The notes under the pieces were generated by a model that made no database searches, had not been told where the DNA came from, and saw nothing but the letters and a program-made list of their open reading frames with translations. A stretch of 64,000 nt of DNA from Orobanche coerulescens (Eukaryota; Streptophyta; Magnoliopsida; Lamiales; Orobanchaceae). A program made the position numbers and the translations under genes. Below are positions 21,336 to 31,186 of this stretch, one piece after another. Position 1 is the first letter of the stretch. Each line of letters opens with the position of its first letter. Location of the stretch: the NCBI GenBank assembly GCA_033398695.1, contig CM065818.1:81588092-81652091 (forward strand). The letters run 5' to 3'.

Positions 21336-21343
21336 TATAAATA
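21336..21343 (+). promoter_or_regulatory. TATA box of the chromovirus solo LTR
   Basis: TATAAATA lies 12 bases after the last palindrome copy. The transcription start is probably about 30 bases downstream. Confidence 0.65.
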
Positions 21344-22003
21344 GACAAAGATCCTATTCGTGATTTCATCCTTTCTTCCCCATAACCCGAACTCTTGCAC
21401 TTGAAACATAACTCCATTCGTCCTAAACACTTCGTATCAACCACCTAGTTCGAGATTGAAGATCTTATATCATTGGAGATTGGTGTTCAAGCCTTCGGTG
21501 TTGGATTGCTTCATTTTCATCCGTGTTCTTCACTACTTTGAGGTAGGTGATTCTTCACCAATGATTAGTAAGGTTCCTAAGGAAGTTTTAATCATGTTTG
21601 GATAGCAAGTATTTCGTTTTTATCGGTCATCACATGTTAGAAGGATACTTTTGACGACGGTACTATATATCGAATGAACCTTTGAACCATCTTATTATAA
21701 GGACTCCTAAGCATGTTTAAATCGATTTATGATCGAGTAATCGGATATTACCCAGTTGATACGTTGTATACGTTGGAATCATGTGTTTTGGAACGTAAGA
21801 TGATGGAACTGAGATTATTTCTTGAAGATCGTAGAGGAATTATGATATGGAGATAACTATCCGTATATTCGTATCTCATGATCATAGGACTTCCACAAAC
21901 CTTATTAGCATGATAGGCCCGAGGATAACTTGTAATATCACCATAGGATTCATGAGTTCTTCACCATTCAAACCAGTTCGGTTTGCGATTCTCACATGCA
22001 AGA

Positions 22004-22185
22004 TTAGCGCACGCTAACATGTGTGAGTTAACGTGCGCTATCGAGGTTCGGTTTCGCACAAAACGTCGTGAGCGTACGTTATGAGACAAACCGAGTCGAT
22101 TAAGTGGCTAGCGACGCTAGTCTTATACGATAGCGTCGCTAATAGTCAGCCTTAGCGCACGTTACGTAGAGTACGAGCGCCGCTA
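22004..22185. repeat. Second palindrome cluster downstream in the solo LTR
   Basis: TTAGCGCACGCTAA (22004), TTAACGTGCGCTAT, GAGCGTACGTTATG, CTAGCGACGCTAG, ATAGCGTCGCTAA and TTAGCGCACGTTAC lie about 650 bases beyond the TATA box, in transcribed sequence. Confidence 0.65.
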
Positions 22186-22557
22186 AGCAATCCAGCACTT
22201 GTTTAGTTTGAGCTTTTTTCGGCCGTAGGCCGAATTGTTAGGCCATTGTTCGACTTGAGATGATTTGTATATCGTTCCTTTTGTTAAGGTTCGAGCTTGT
22301 TACGTTGATCGGAGGAGGCGGCCTTCGAGTGCGTCGAGAGCATTGAAGTATATCGTTCTTGCCATCTTCGAGGCAAGTATCGTGATATGCTAAAATCGGT
22401 ATTCTTGGAGTATGCGTATGATTATGCATGTTGTTGAACATGATATTTACTTCGTTGATTTGTCATGATATTCGTTATATAGTGTTTATATGTTCATGTT
22501 GATGAACATAATGATTTGGCATATGGGTATGCATGAGTTGTGTTTGTATACGTTGTA

Positions 22558-22724
22558 CGATCTATGCTGAGGGCGCTGGATCGGATGTCCACCTCGTGTC
22601 GGTCCGACGGGATCATCTTGGGATCTAGGCTGAGGGCGCTGGATCATTGGACGGGTTATTTCCACCTCGTGTTGGTCCGACGGGATCATCTTGGGATCTA
22701 TGCTGAGGGCGCTGGATCATTGGA
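22558..22724 (+). repeat. Tandem repeat of about 65-75 bases in the solo LTR
   Basis: GATCTATGCTGAGGGCGCTGG..CACCTCGTGT..GGTCCGACGGGATCATCTTGG occurs twice in full and once in part. Related repeats occupy the same relative place in the LTRs at 45100-45235 and 52375-52510 on the minus strand. Confidence 0.8.
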
Positions 22725-23204
22725 ATACCCATGCTGTATAATGGAATCTTGTGGATTCGCATTGTCGGATTCCGGTAGCGGAAGTCCGTGTGGTGTATCT
22801 TGTTATGTATTATTGATGCATATTCGAATTGTTTAACATGATACTTGTACTAGCATCGTTGTGCTAACCCCTTCGGGGGTGGACATTTGTTTTGATGTTC
22901 AGGTAGCCGAGGAGCAGGGAAACAGCCACAGGACCGACGTGACGACGAAGGGGTTCAGTGATGTTTATTGTTATTGGAGATTTCTTGTCTTGGTTTGGTT
23001 TCTGTACTCGAGTACGCGTGTCCTTTTGATATTAATTCGATATGGTTGTATTAATTACCCGTTGAACCAGTTGTACGTTTTCGTAAACTTGAATTTTCGC
23101 AGTGTTGATGTCTTATATTTACTTTCCTTTTTAATTAGCCTTGTAAATCCTTACTTAAAGGGTTTACGGCGCTGTAATTATTCCGAATATCTCGGGGTGT
23201 TACA

Positions 23205-23649
23205 AATTGGTCCCACTTCTGATAGTTCGTCTCCCCTTATTGCACGCAACAACGGTTTTAAAATTATTAAAATTGCATTATTTGAGGCATTGAAGTCCAG
23301 GTGTCTTTAAGACATTAAAGGCTGAAACGTTTGAAATGTAAATATGGCACGTGGACTTAAAAACGTTTTTGATGTACGGACAGTTATAATATTATATTAA
23401 TTGATATCCTATAGTGTATGTGCTGTATCCGCGAAAATACATCGTTCCCCCTTAAAAGGTACATACAGGATTTTCTTACACCAATATCTGGATTAACACT
23501 GCATTCATGAGTCGTACTGTATTCCCCTTAATTAATGCACACGTCAGCTGTAGGAAAGTTTCATGCCTTCTTTATCCTAAAGTACTATCTGACTGGTTCT
23601 GAGTGTACTGTTATTTAATGTGGATACTGTATTCTTGGGTCTTACAACA
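23205..23649 (-). other. Spacer between RNase H and the env-like ORF
   Basis: There is no ORF. Together with 20594-20878 it makes about 730 bases of non-coding spacer. Read on the minus strand its start TGTTGTAAGACCC follows a purine tract, as an LTR start would. Confidence 0.45.
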
Positions 23650-23664
23650 TTTCCCCACAATTGA
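23650..23664 (-). promoter_or_regulatory. PPT-like tract between pol and the env-like ORF
   Basis: Minus-strand CAATTGTGGGGAAA is followed by TGTTG, mimicking a PPT/LTR junction. It lies just after the RNase H stop (23684) and matches the core of the terminal PPT at 10670. Confidence 0.5.
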
Positions 23665-23683
23665 TGAGTAAAAGCGTAAAAAC

Positions 23684-24582
23684 TTATAGGGAGTCAGGCT
23701 GTAGCATTCCCAATTCTTGACGAAGCATGCAGAATCTGGTCATGCTCAGAGGTTTAGTAAACATGTCGGCCAACTGAATGTCTGTATGAATCTTTTCGAT
23801 CCGAACATCCTTATTCTCAACATGATTTCTGATGAAGTGATGCTTCATATCAATATGCTTAGTTCGCGAGTGCAATACAGGATTATGTGTTATTGCAATT
23901 GCACTCGTGCTATTGCAATCACTGGCGTCTCTGTGGCACTGATTCCATAATCTGATAATTGTTGTTGCATCTAGAGAATTTGCATGCAGCAACTTCCAGA
24001 GGCATAGTATTCCGACTCAGCTGTAGAAAGCGAGTTGGCCAATTGTTTCTTACTGAACCATGACACAAGTCTAGGTCCAAGAAAGTGACAAGTACCACTT
24101 GTAATCTTCCTATCCAACTTACAACCTCCGAGCTCCGAGTCGCTGTATCCAACCAAATCGAATCCTCCTTCATTAGGATACCACAATCCTACATCAATTC
24201 CTTTCACCTTAGGTGCTACTTGATACCGAGCACACACTCCTACAACAAACTGGATATCAGGTCTCCTAGCCGTTAGGTATAGGAGTGAGTCAATAAGCTT
24301 CCTGTAGAGTGATTGATCAACCGGCTCTTCAGCTTCGTCAGCACTAATTTGCACGAAAGTGCTCATGGGGGTTGACGAGGATTTGGAGTTGTTCATCCCA
24401 AATTTATTGAGTAGCTCCTTGCTGTACTTCTCCTGGTTGATAAAGATTCCTGTAGGCAATTGCTTCACATGCAATCCTAGGAAATAACTAAGTTCCCCCA
24501 TCATACTCATTTCAAATTTACTTTGCATGAGATGAGAGAACCTTTGACATAAAATCAAGATTAATAGAACCAAATCTAATAT
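23684..24582 (-). pseudogene. SIRE-type RT C-terminus and RNase H
   Basis: On the minus strand the RT continues from the insertion in its catalytic box through LSHLMQSKFEMSMMGELSYF and GLHVKQLPTGIFINQEKY. RNase H follows (DLVGYSDSELGGCKLDRKI, VSWFSKKQLANSLSTAESEY) and ends with KTKHIDMKHHFIR-like and ADMFTKPL phrases and a stop at 23684. The RNase H acidic residues in YSDSE and TAESEY are present. One frame change near 23975 separates the final 100 residues. It belongs with 34394-38847 before the 9.8-kb chromovirus inserted. Function would be polymerisation and RNA removal in virus-like particles. Confidence 0.88.
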
Positions 24583-24676
24583 TGTAATACCCACTAAATT
24601 TAGAAAATTATTTCTTAATTTATTAATTAATTTTATAGTACATATTGAATATTAATTCAATTTAAAATTATCAGTT

Positions 24677-24985
24677 GGGCTATGATTATTTATTGAGCCC
24701 AATTGATTAATTCTTAAATTTAACTGTAGACCCAAGTCAATTAGTTACCGAGCCCAACCATTATAAGTCCAAACTCAATTCATGTATTTTGGGCCCAACT
24801 CATATAATTCATTATCGAGCCCAAATATTATAAGTCCATTTTAATTAATTTTTATACATTCATTTTTGGGCCAGCCAACCATTTTAGTGTTCGGCCCAAT
24901 TAAAATTAATGATCAACTACTAATACCCAAGCCCAACTCCCATAATTAATTAAGAACCCAATTATCACATCCAACCCATATTTCT
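24677..24985. promoter_or_regulatory. Cluster of GCCCAA (site II-like) motifs in U3
   Basis: Roughly a dozen GCCCAA, TTGGGC or GGGCC elements and near matches occur in about 300 bases upstream of TATA, e.g. AGTTGGGCTATG, GAGCCCAATTG, TTTGGGCCCAACTC, TTCGGCCCAAT and AAGCCCAACTCC. TGGGCY site II elements are bound by plant TCP factors. The same cluster is in the 3' LTR (33090-33400). Confidence 0.6.
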
Positions 24986-25112
24986 CTCTCACGCACTCAC
25001 TCACGATCAGAACATGGAAGGTAGTTTTTCTGCAACCATCTTAGTGGAAGGAGTGGACATCATGGAGAGGGAGTGTGGCATTGTGGGATTAATCAGCGGT
25101 TAATAAATTCAA

Positions 25113-25120
25113 TATAAAAG
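25113..25120 (+). promoter_or_regulatory. TATA box of the young chromovirus 5' LTR
   Basis: TATAAAAG follows TTAATAAATTCAA. The copy in the 3' LTR is at 33526-33533. Both are intact, so the promoter is potentially usable. Confidence 0.7.
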
Positions 25121-25470
25121 GAAACCATTATCTGCAGAAGAAGTTTGACATTAGAGAGCAAAAATCTCAAACACATTCACATCGACCAAACAGTGCAGAA
25201 ATCACACACATACACACCAGCAAATCCCAATTTTTTTTACAGCAAAACTGTACTCTTAAAACTCATACAGCAAATACAAATCCTTCACGTAGTTGTTCAT
25301 CCACCAGATACAGAAAGGCTACGAAAATCATGAGTACAAGGATAAGACTATCGGATAAGCATTTCAAGCATTTGCATTCACGTCATCCCAATTTCAGGTG
25401 GGAATTATTACTTGTCAATTTTAATTGCTTTATTTGGATTGTATAGGTGATATGTTATATTTACGATTAA

Positions 25471-25590
25471 CATGCAGTCACATGTTTTTCGTACCAAGTA
25501 TCAGTTTATGATTAACATGCAGTCACATGTTTTTCATACCAAGTATCAGTATATGTTTACATGCAGTCACATGTTTACATGCTCAAGTTG
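25471..25590 (+). repeat. About 48-base tandem repeat in the chromovirus LTR
   Basis: ACATGCAGTCACATGTTT occurs three times, twice followed by TTCRTACCAAGTATCAGT. The same three copies are in the 3' LTR at about 33880-33990. Confidence 0.85.
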
Positions 25591-25986
25591 ATATAACAAA
25601 TATACATGGTATGCCTCCGTTATGTATTGTGATTATTGTTGACTTGTGATATTCCCACGAGCGATAGAAAGCTCACCCCATTTTTATGTAAAATTTTCAG
25701 GTTAATTCGGAATGGAGAGGACGGGTTGTCGAGCAGGCCGACATATGATTAATGTTATAATTATTTCTTTTAATTCCGCTCAAGTTACTCTGAAACAATT
25801 AATTTATTTTTAGTAATTATTTTCCGCTGTCATATTTTACGATCTTATTGGAGATTCGAAATCCTTTTTAGTTCCGCAAATATTTTAGAAAATGTATGTT
25901 TAGTAACGACTTGAAATTTCTACAAGTTTTCTCATTATTAATATTTTATTCATAAAATACCTTAGAAAAATTGGGTCGTTACAGTA

Positions 25987-25997
25987 TGGTATCAGAG
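25987..25997 (+). promoter_or_regulatory. Primer-binding site (initiator Met tRNA)
   Basis: TGGTATCAGAG lies three bases after the 5' LTR and is complementary to the 3' end of plant initiator methionine tRNA. Confidence 0.9.
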
Positions 25998-26203
25998 AAA
26001 AATTCGGTCTACTTTCCTGGTACGCCGGAAGATTTTTAAAGTTAAAATATTTTCCATCTTCAAGGAAATATCATATGTTCGACTGCCGCTACTTCGCTAC
26101 TCCATTCCAAGGTAAAAAGCTTAAAGTCATCTTTATATCATACATTTAGACTAATATCGTAAAACTTAATAATTTTACGCAAATATGCATGTATCCTGTT
26201 AGT

Positions 26204-26364
26204 ATGGCCGGTTTCACAGTAACTCCACGTAAGAGGACCGAGGCGGGATCCAGCTCGCGCCCCCTAGCACATAGAGACTCTTGGGGAAATCCAGGACTCC
26301 CGGAGAATGCCCCGTACTGTGGTCGAGAGGATTCAGAAATGGTTCATGTCCGGGAAGACGGGAG
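26204..26364 (+). pseudogene. Extra ORF upstream of gag, N-terminal part
   Basis: The ATG at 26204 opens MAGFTVTPRKRTEAGSSS, then GLPENAPYCGREDSEMV, and reaches the insertion point of the solo copia LTR at 26364. It lies about 200 bases after the PBS, before gag. The part beyond the LTR (27924-28296) is open but not in the same frame after removing the insert. Either a one-base indel intervenes or the two parts were not one ORF. I do not recognise the protein. The other chromoviruses here have only about 80-200 bases between PBS and gag. Confidence 0.45.
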
Positions 26365-27923
26365 TGTTAGGAATATACCCTCGAATGCCACTCAGGGGAT
26401 GAGAGAGTAGGGGCATTGTACTTGTAATTATGGAATAAATAATAAAAAGGCAATTCGATTCATTCACTGTTTATTGTATTTCAATTGCATTCTTGACTTG
26501 GTAAACATTGAAGTGAAGTCCATGTAAATAAACTGAACATTCCATTCTCGTTATGGGATAAGAGAAAATGCACTGTAAGTGTTTAAAGTTTATTTACGAA
26601 AATCGTTCGCAAGTCAATAAACTTAAATTGGCATTAAGTTTTGATAAGACTTGTATAACTGATGCTAGGATGTGTGCACGTCTTGATAGCATAGTTATAA
26701 AGTATATTGGTGGGACCAGTATACTCGAACACGACTCATACTCGATTCAGTCACACGGTATTCACTCTCGAAGAGTCGATGACGAATCAAAAGGTTGTGA
26801 TAGTGTATGTGGACCTTTGACTTGAGGATTCAGTAGAAGATGTGTCTGTGACGTTTAGTTTGTCATTAGAGTAGTTAGACTCATTTGCTTAATTGCTGAG
26901 TCGACCTCGAAGTGCGGACTATACGGGCAGGTAGCAGTCTTTACTGTATGCCGAGAAAGGATTTTATCTCCTGTTAGTGAGCAGGCGTATGTCCTATACG
27001 GTTAATGGCAAATAAGATCATGAGTCTTTGGCCAAAGCATTCTGATATAGTCGTATTAGATACACTATTAATCAGCCAGTCTTGATTTGCATTAACACAT
27101 GTATAGAGTCTAGTCAATAGTAGGGTTTGACTTTACCGTTAATTCATAAATTATATTTCTTAGAGAAATATATTTGTATTTGATATTATTAATTAATTAG
27201 ATTAATTAATTAATATAAATACATTGGTGATTAAACGGAGTGTATTTAACGGAGTCATTTGACGAACGTCCGGTACACGAGCCGAGTGACTCGGCTCGTT
27301 TTCTAGGAAACTTCCACCATGGGCCGCCCTCCCTCTCCCCACATCACATGGAATCATTTCCATGCATATGTATGTGTTAGTTGTATTTTTGTTATTATGT
27401 GTTGACATTTTATCTCAATTATATGATTTGTATTATATGTTTGAGATAATATATTAACAACACATTATAACAACTACTACACACACACACACTTGCAAAG
27501 AGAGAACTTCTTGGAAAATTGTGAGCTGCTGGCCGAGAGTTTTTTGTGCGGAAGGGAGAGAATTTTTTTTTAATTTTCATCTTAGAGGTGAAAGAAATTC
27601 AAGAAAAAAATAGAGAGAAAATTCCTACGGTAACTTCCTAGCCGTGTTCTTGGAGAACGGAGTAATGTTGAATTTTCCGGGAAACTTCCGACGCGTGTGA
27701 AGTAGAGGCTTCGAAGTTTCGGTGCTTGGAACGAAGGGATTTCGTGTTCGGGACGGGATCGTGATCATCGTCTACACTTTACGAAGATTTATTTCAAAGG
27801 CTTCAAGGGTATGAATCTTTATCTTTGTATTTATTTATTCGTATATACGTTACTTGATCGATCCTGTTTGGGATTCGTATTTATTTCCGCTGCGTATTTC
27901 GTTTTATTTTCGGAATCCCAACA
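26365..27923 (+). mobile_element. Copia-type solo LTR inside the chromovirus leader
   Basis: It is 1559 bases from TGTTAGGAATATACCC to GGAATCCCAACA, flanked by exact GGGAG duplications (26360-26364 and 27924-27928). It aligns by eye with the reverse complement of the LTR at 14379-20536. An (AC)n run lies near 27479-27492 and a TATA-like ATATAAATAC near 27213. No internal coding region is present. Because its host is itself young, this insertion and its later recombination are younger still. Confidence 0.9.
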
Positions 27924-28296
27924 GGGAGATCCAGTCGAAGAAGTCGAGCACTTGATCATCACTCTGCCGAATGACTGGAGTCTCACCATATACCGCCTGT
28001 GGCACGAGGCGAACCGCAGGACCTCGGAGGAAAGAATAGTCGTAGATGACTTTTAGTATGCTGCTGGAAGAATTCTCGAATTGTTTTCGAGGGGCGAGGT
28101 CCCCAAGATATATGAGATGCATGATACCCCATCACAGTCGATGGAGGAATTTGAGGAGGATCCCGAGGAGGATCCAGAAGAAGAGGAGGACCCAGAGCTC
28201 GAACCGATGGTTGACTCGGATGACGAGGATATCATCTCCTGGACTGAGTCCCCACCCCCTATTCCTGTTATTGAAATCCTTAGCAGTGACGACTAA
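27924..28296 (+). pseudogene. Extra ORF upstream of gag, C-terminal part with acidic tail
   Basis: The frame reads GDPVEEVEHLIITLPNDWSL, TIYRLWHEANRRTSEERIVV, a stop at 28053-28055, then YAAGRILELFSRGEVPKIYE. It ends in a strongly acidic tail (28150-28296: repeated EEDPEEDP, then SDDEDIISW and EILSSDD). Same-frame reading on both sides of the single stop suggests one former protein. About 225 bases separate it from gag. No known domain is recognised. The acidic tail and position before gag are unlike a standard chromovirus. Confidence 0.5.
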
Positions 28297-28520
28297 AATT
28301 AATTTTGTTATGTCGTGATTTTAATATTTTAGTAGTAACTATTAGTCTCAGCTTCCATTTCAGTATTTTATGTTGACTATCAAAAGTTATCATTAATAGA
28401 ATTTTTAATTTCTTGTATTAATCAATATGCAATGAATTATTTTATCTTATGCCACACGTATAAATATCTTTATCTCTACCTCATTTCTCGCACTCAAGAA
28501 CAACGATTCGTGGGCAGGAT

Positions 28521-31178
28521 ATGGCTCCCCGTGAAACTACCCCGAATGCCGAGTCTCGAAACCAAGCCCAAGGCACACTTAATACGTCTGCAAGCGGGAG
28601 TGATGCCCCTAGTCAGCAGCAACTGCTCTCAGGTCTAACCAATCTTCTCCAAGGAGCGACTATAACGCCTCCAGCCACTCAAGGGCAAGTTCAGGCCAGA
28701 GTAATAAATCAGTTCAACAAGTTCAAACCTCCAACGTTTCTCGGGAGGGAAGGGCCAGCTGCCATCGAGGAATGGCTATTGAACTTGGAGAGTATTTTCG
28801 ATTACATGGCTTGCACGGACGAGCAGAAAGTTTCATGCGCAGTCTTCCAACTCAAGGAGGACGCCAGAACTTGGTGGAATGGATCCTGGAGACTCCGAAC
28901 TGAAGAGGAACGTAGAACACTGTCTTGGGAAGGATTTAAAGAAACGGTGATGGACAAGTATTTCCCACGGGCGTATAAGGCCAAAATGCAGAAGGAGTTC
29001 CTAGATCTAACGCAAGGAGGCATGACGGTCACGGAATACGATAGGAAGTTCAATCATATGTGCCGATTCGCACCATTCATGGTTGCGAATGATGACATGA
29101 AGGCACAAAAGTTTCGTGATGGACTTCAAGACAGAATCCGACATCATCTGGCTAGCCATGGAAAGATGTCGTATAAGGAAGCCGTGTCGAATCAAGATAT
29201 ATCAGCTAGCTTGGATATGGAAAGGGCTAGGGCTCTGCCAGTTGTGAATACGAACAAAAGAAAGTGGCAAGGACCGAATAATAATACTAGCAACAAGAAG
29301 GGTAGTAGAGAAGGACCATCCGGGTCAAAGACACAGTACGACTACCCAACCTGCTCGAAATGTGGGAAGAGGCACAAGGGAGTTTGCATGCTAGGACAGA
29401 ATCGATGCTACCGGTGCCATGAAGAAGGACACATGGTCTCTCAGTGCCCACATAAGAACAATGGCCCAGACAGAAGGGTCCAGAATCAAGGTTCTGGGGG
29501 AAAGGCTCGTATGTACAGCTTATCGGAAATTGACAAGGAGAATCCCGGAACGATGTCAGGTATGTTATCCGTCGCTGGAATTCCTGCTTTGGTGTTATTT
29601 GATACTGGCGCATCCCATTCATTTATCTCTAAGAAGTTGTTTAGCATGACTAAATTTAGAAGTAGAAAATCTTCTCAATGCCTTGAAGTTAGTATACCAG
29701 CAGGAGAAATAATTTCTGTTGATGATATAGCTAACAGTGTAACCATAGAGATAAATGAACGTTTATATCTAGCCGATCTATACATATTAGACATGAATAA
29801 CTTCGACGTAGTCTTGGGTATGGATTGGTTGGATAAGTATGATGCCATTTTGCAATGCGCGAGGAAGAACATGGTCTTACATCCAGCAGCCAGAGTAGAT
29901 GACGTATTTCAGGGGGTTAAGCGTAACAAAGCCCCTCCAGTGATATCACCCATGAAAGCAACGAAGATATTGCGTAAGGGCAATTGTCAAGGATATTTAG
30001 TAAATATCATGGGGGAGTCAAAGTCCGAAGTAACAATCGAAGACGTTCATATCGTTAAGGATTATTCAGATGTTTTTCCGGAGAACTTACCGGGTGTTCC
30101 ACCGGACAGACAAGTGGAGTTTACAATTGACTTGGTGCCTAGAGCAGCCCCTATATCAAAGGCCCCATACAGGATGGCGCCAAAAGAACTACAAGAACTG
30201 AAGGTGCAGATTCAGGAGTTACTCGATATGGGATATATCCGACCAAGCATCTCACCTCGGGGAGCACCGGTGTTATTCGTGAAGAAGAAGGATGGAAGCA
30301 TGAGAATGTGTATCGATTATCGTGAGTTGAATCGACTCACGATAAAGAACAAGTACCCACTTCCCCGAATCGAAGACTTATTTGACCAGCTTGGAGGTTC
30401 AGGAGTGTTCTCAAAGATAGATTTGAGGTCAGGATACCATCAACTAAAGATCAAGGACGAGGACATTCCGAAGACTGCTTTCCGAACAAGATATGGTCAC
30501 TACGAGTTCGTAGTAATGCCATTTGGGCTAAGTAATGCCCCAGCAGTATTTATGGACTTGATGAATAAAGTTTTCCAACCCTACTTGGATCAGTTTGTCA
30601 TCGTGTTTATAGATGACATACTAATTTATTCGAAAGATGAAGCAGAACATGAGAAGCATCTACGGACGGTTTTGGAGATACTTCGTAAAGAGAAACTATA
30701 TGCGAAGTTTAGCAAGTGCGAATTTTGGCTCAAGAGAGTGGCATTCCTTGGACATGTTATTACTGCGCAAGGAATTGAAGTCGATCCGTCTAAGATAGAG
30801 GCTATCAACGATTGGAAAACACCAACTAACGTGAATGAAGTTCGCAGTTTCTTGGGGTTAGCAGGATATTATAGGAGGTTTATTGAAGGATTTTCTAAGA
30901 TGGCCGCACCGATGACTCGACTAACGAGGAAAGGAGAACAGTTCCTGTGGAATGAGAAGTGCGAACAAAGTTTTCAAGAACTTAAGCGGAGACTAACCTC
31001 AGCTTCAGTTTTGATGATTCCAGATCCGTCTAGAGAATTCGTGATCTATAGTGACGCATCCAAGCAAGGATTAGGATGTGTTCTAATGCAGCAAGGTAAG
31101 GTCATCGCTTATGCGTCAAGGCAATTAAAGCCACATGAGTTAAATTATCCGACGCATGATTTAGAACTAGTCATGTAG
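28521..31178 (+). CDS. Gag-pol polyprotein of the young chromovirus: gag, protease, RT, start of RNase H (ends at frameshift)
   Basis: 885 residues. Gag: retrotransposon gag core ([51 protein letters not shown]) and a CCHC knuckle [14 protein letters not shown] at about residue 297, preceded by [12 protein letters not shown]. Protease: [12 protein letters not shown] at about residue 355, with the catalytic D present. [60 protein letters not shown] and catalytic FIDDILIYS. RNase [21 protein letters not shown]. The ORF ends at TAG 31176-31178, a few residues after HDLELVM. The continuation lies in another frame from 31187, so a small indel near 31170 broke RNase H. Start at 28521: first [16 protein letters not shown]. 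All catalytic residues upstream of the break look intact. Confidence 0.95.
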   Translation: MAPRETTPNAESRNQAQGTLNTSASGSDAPSQQQLLSGLTNLLQGATITPPATQGQVQARVINQFNKFKPPTFLGREGPAAIEEWLLNLESIFDYMACTDEQKVSCAVFQLKEDARTWWNGSWRLRTEEERRTLSWEGFKETVMDKYFPRAYKAKMQKEFLDLTQGGMTVTEYDRKFNHMCRFAPFMVANDDMKAQKFRDGLQDRIRHHLASHGKMSYKEAVSNQDISASLDMERARALPVVNTNKRKWQGPNNNTSNKKGSREGPSGSKTQYDYPTCSKCGKRHKGVCMLGQNRCYRCHEEGHMVSQCPHKNNGPDRRVQNQGSGGKARMYSLSEIDKENPGTMSGMLSVAGIPALVLFDTGASHSFISKKLFSMTKFRSRKSSQCLEVSIPAGEIISVDDIANSVTIEINERLYLADLYILDMNNFDVVLGMDWLDKYDAILQCARKNMVLHPAARVDDVFQGVKRNKAPPVISPMKATKILRKGNCQGYLVNIMGESKSEVTIEDVHIVKDYSDVFPENLPGVPPDRQVEFTIDLVPRAAPISKAPYRMAPKELQELKVQIQELLDMGYIRPSISPRGAPVLFVKKKDGSMRMCIDYRELNRLTIKNKYPLPRIEDLFDQLGGSGVFSKIDLRSGYHQLKIKDEDIPKTAFRTRYGHYEFVVMPFGLSNAPAVFMDLMNKVFQPYLDQFVIVFIDDILIYSKDEAEHEKHLRTVLEILRKEKLYAKFSKCEFWLKRVAFLGHVITAQGIEVDPSKIEAINDWKTPTNVNEVRSFLGLAGYYRRFIEGFSKMAAPMTRLTRKGEQFLWNEKCEQSFQELKRRLTSASVLMIPDPSREFVIYSDASKQGLGCVLMQQGKVIAYASRQLKPHELNYPTHDLELVM

Positions 31179-31186
31179 TTCACGCC

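Larger units (their letters stand above)
20879..23204 (+). mobile_element. Chromovirus solo LTR with exact target-site duplication
   Basis: The LTR is 2326 bases, beginning TGTAATACCCGAG and ending CTCGGGGTGTTACA. It is flanked by AATTG at 20874-20878 and 23205-23209. Its last 60 bases resemble the LTR ends of the chromovirus at 44587-54200 (GGCGCTGTAAT..GGGGTGTTACA). No internal region is present, so it formed by LTR-LTR recombination. It sits in the spacer between RNase H and the env-like ORF of the SIRE-type element. Confidence 0.92.
24583..25983 (+). mobile_element. 5' LTR of the young chromovirus
   Basis: It begins TGTAATACCC and ends GGTCGTTACA. U3 carries a cluster of GCCCAA/TTGGGC motifs (24677-24985) and a TATA box at 25113-25120. 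A tandem repeat lies at 25471-25590. Confidence 0.95.

Noticed and set aside
22861..23310. A 149-residue plus-strand ORF across the solo LTR end
   Set aside because: It crosses the LTR boundary and target-site duplication, so it is a chance frame.
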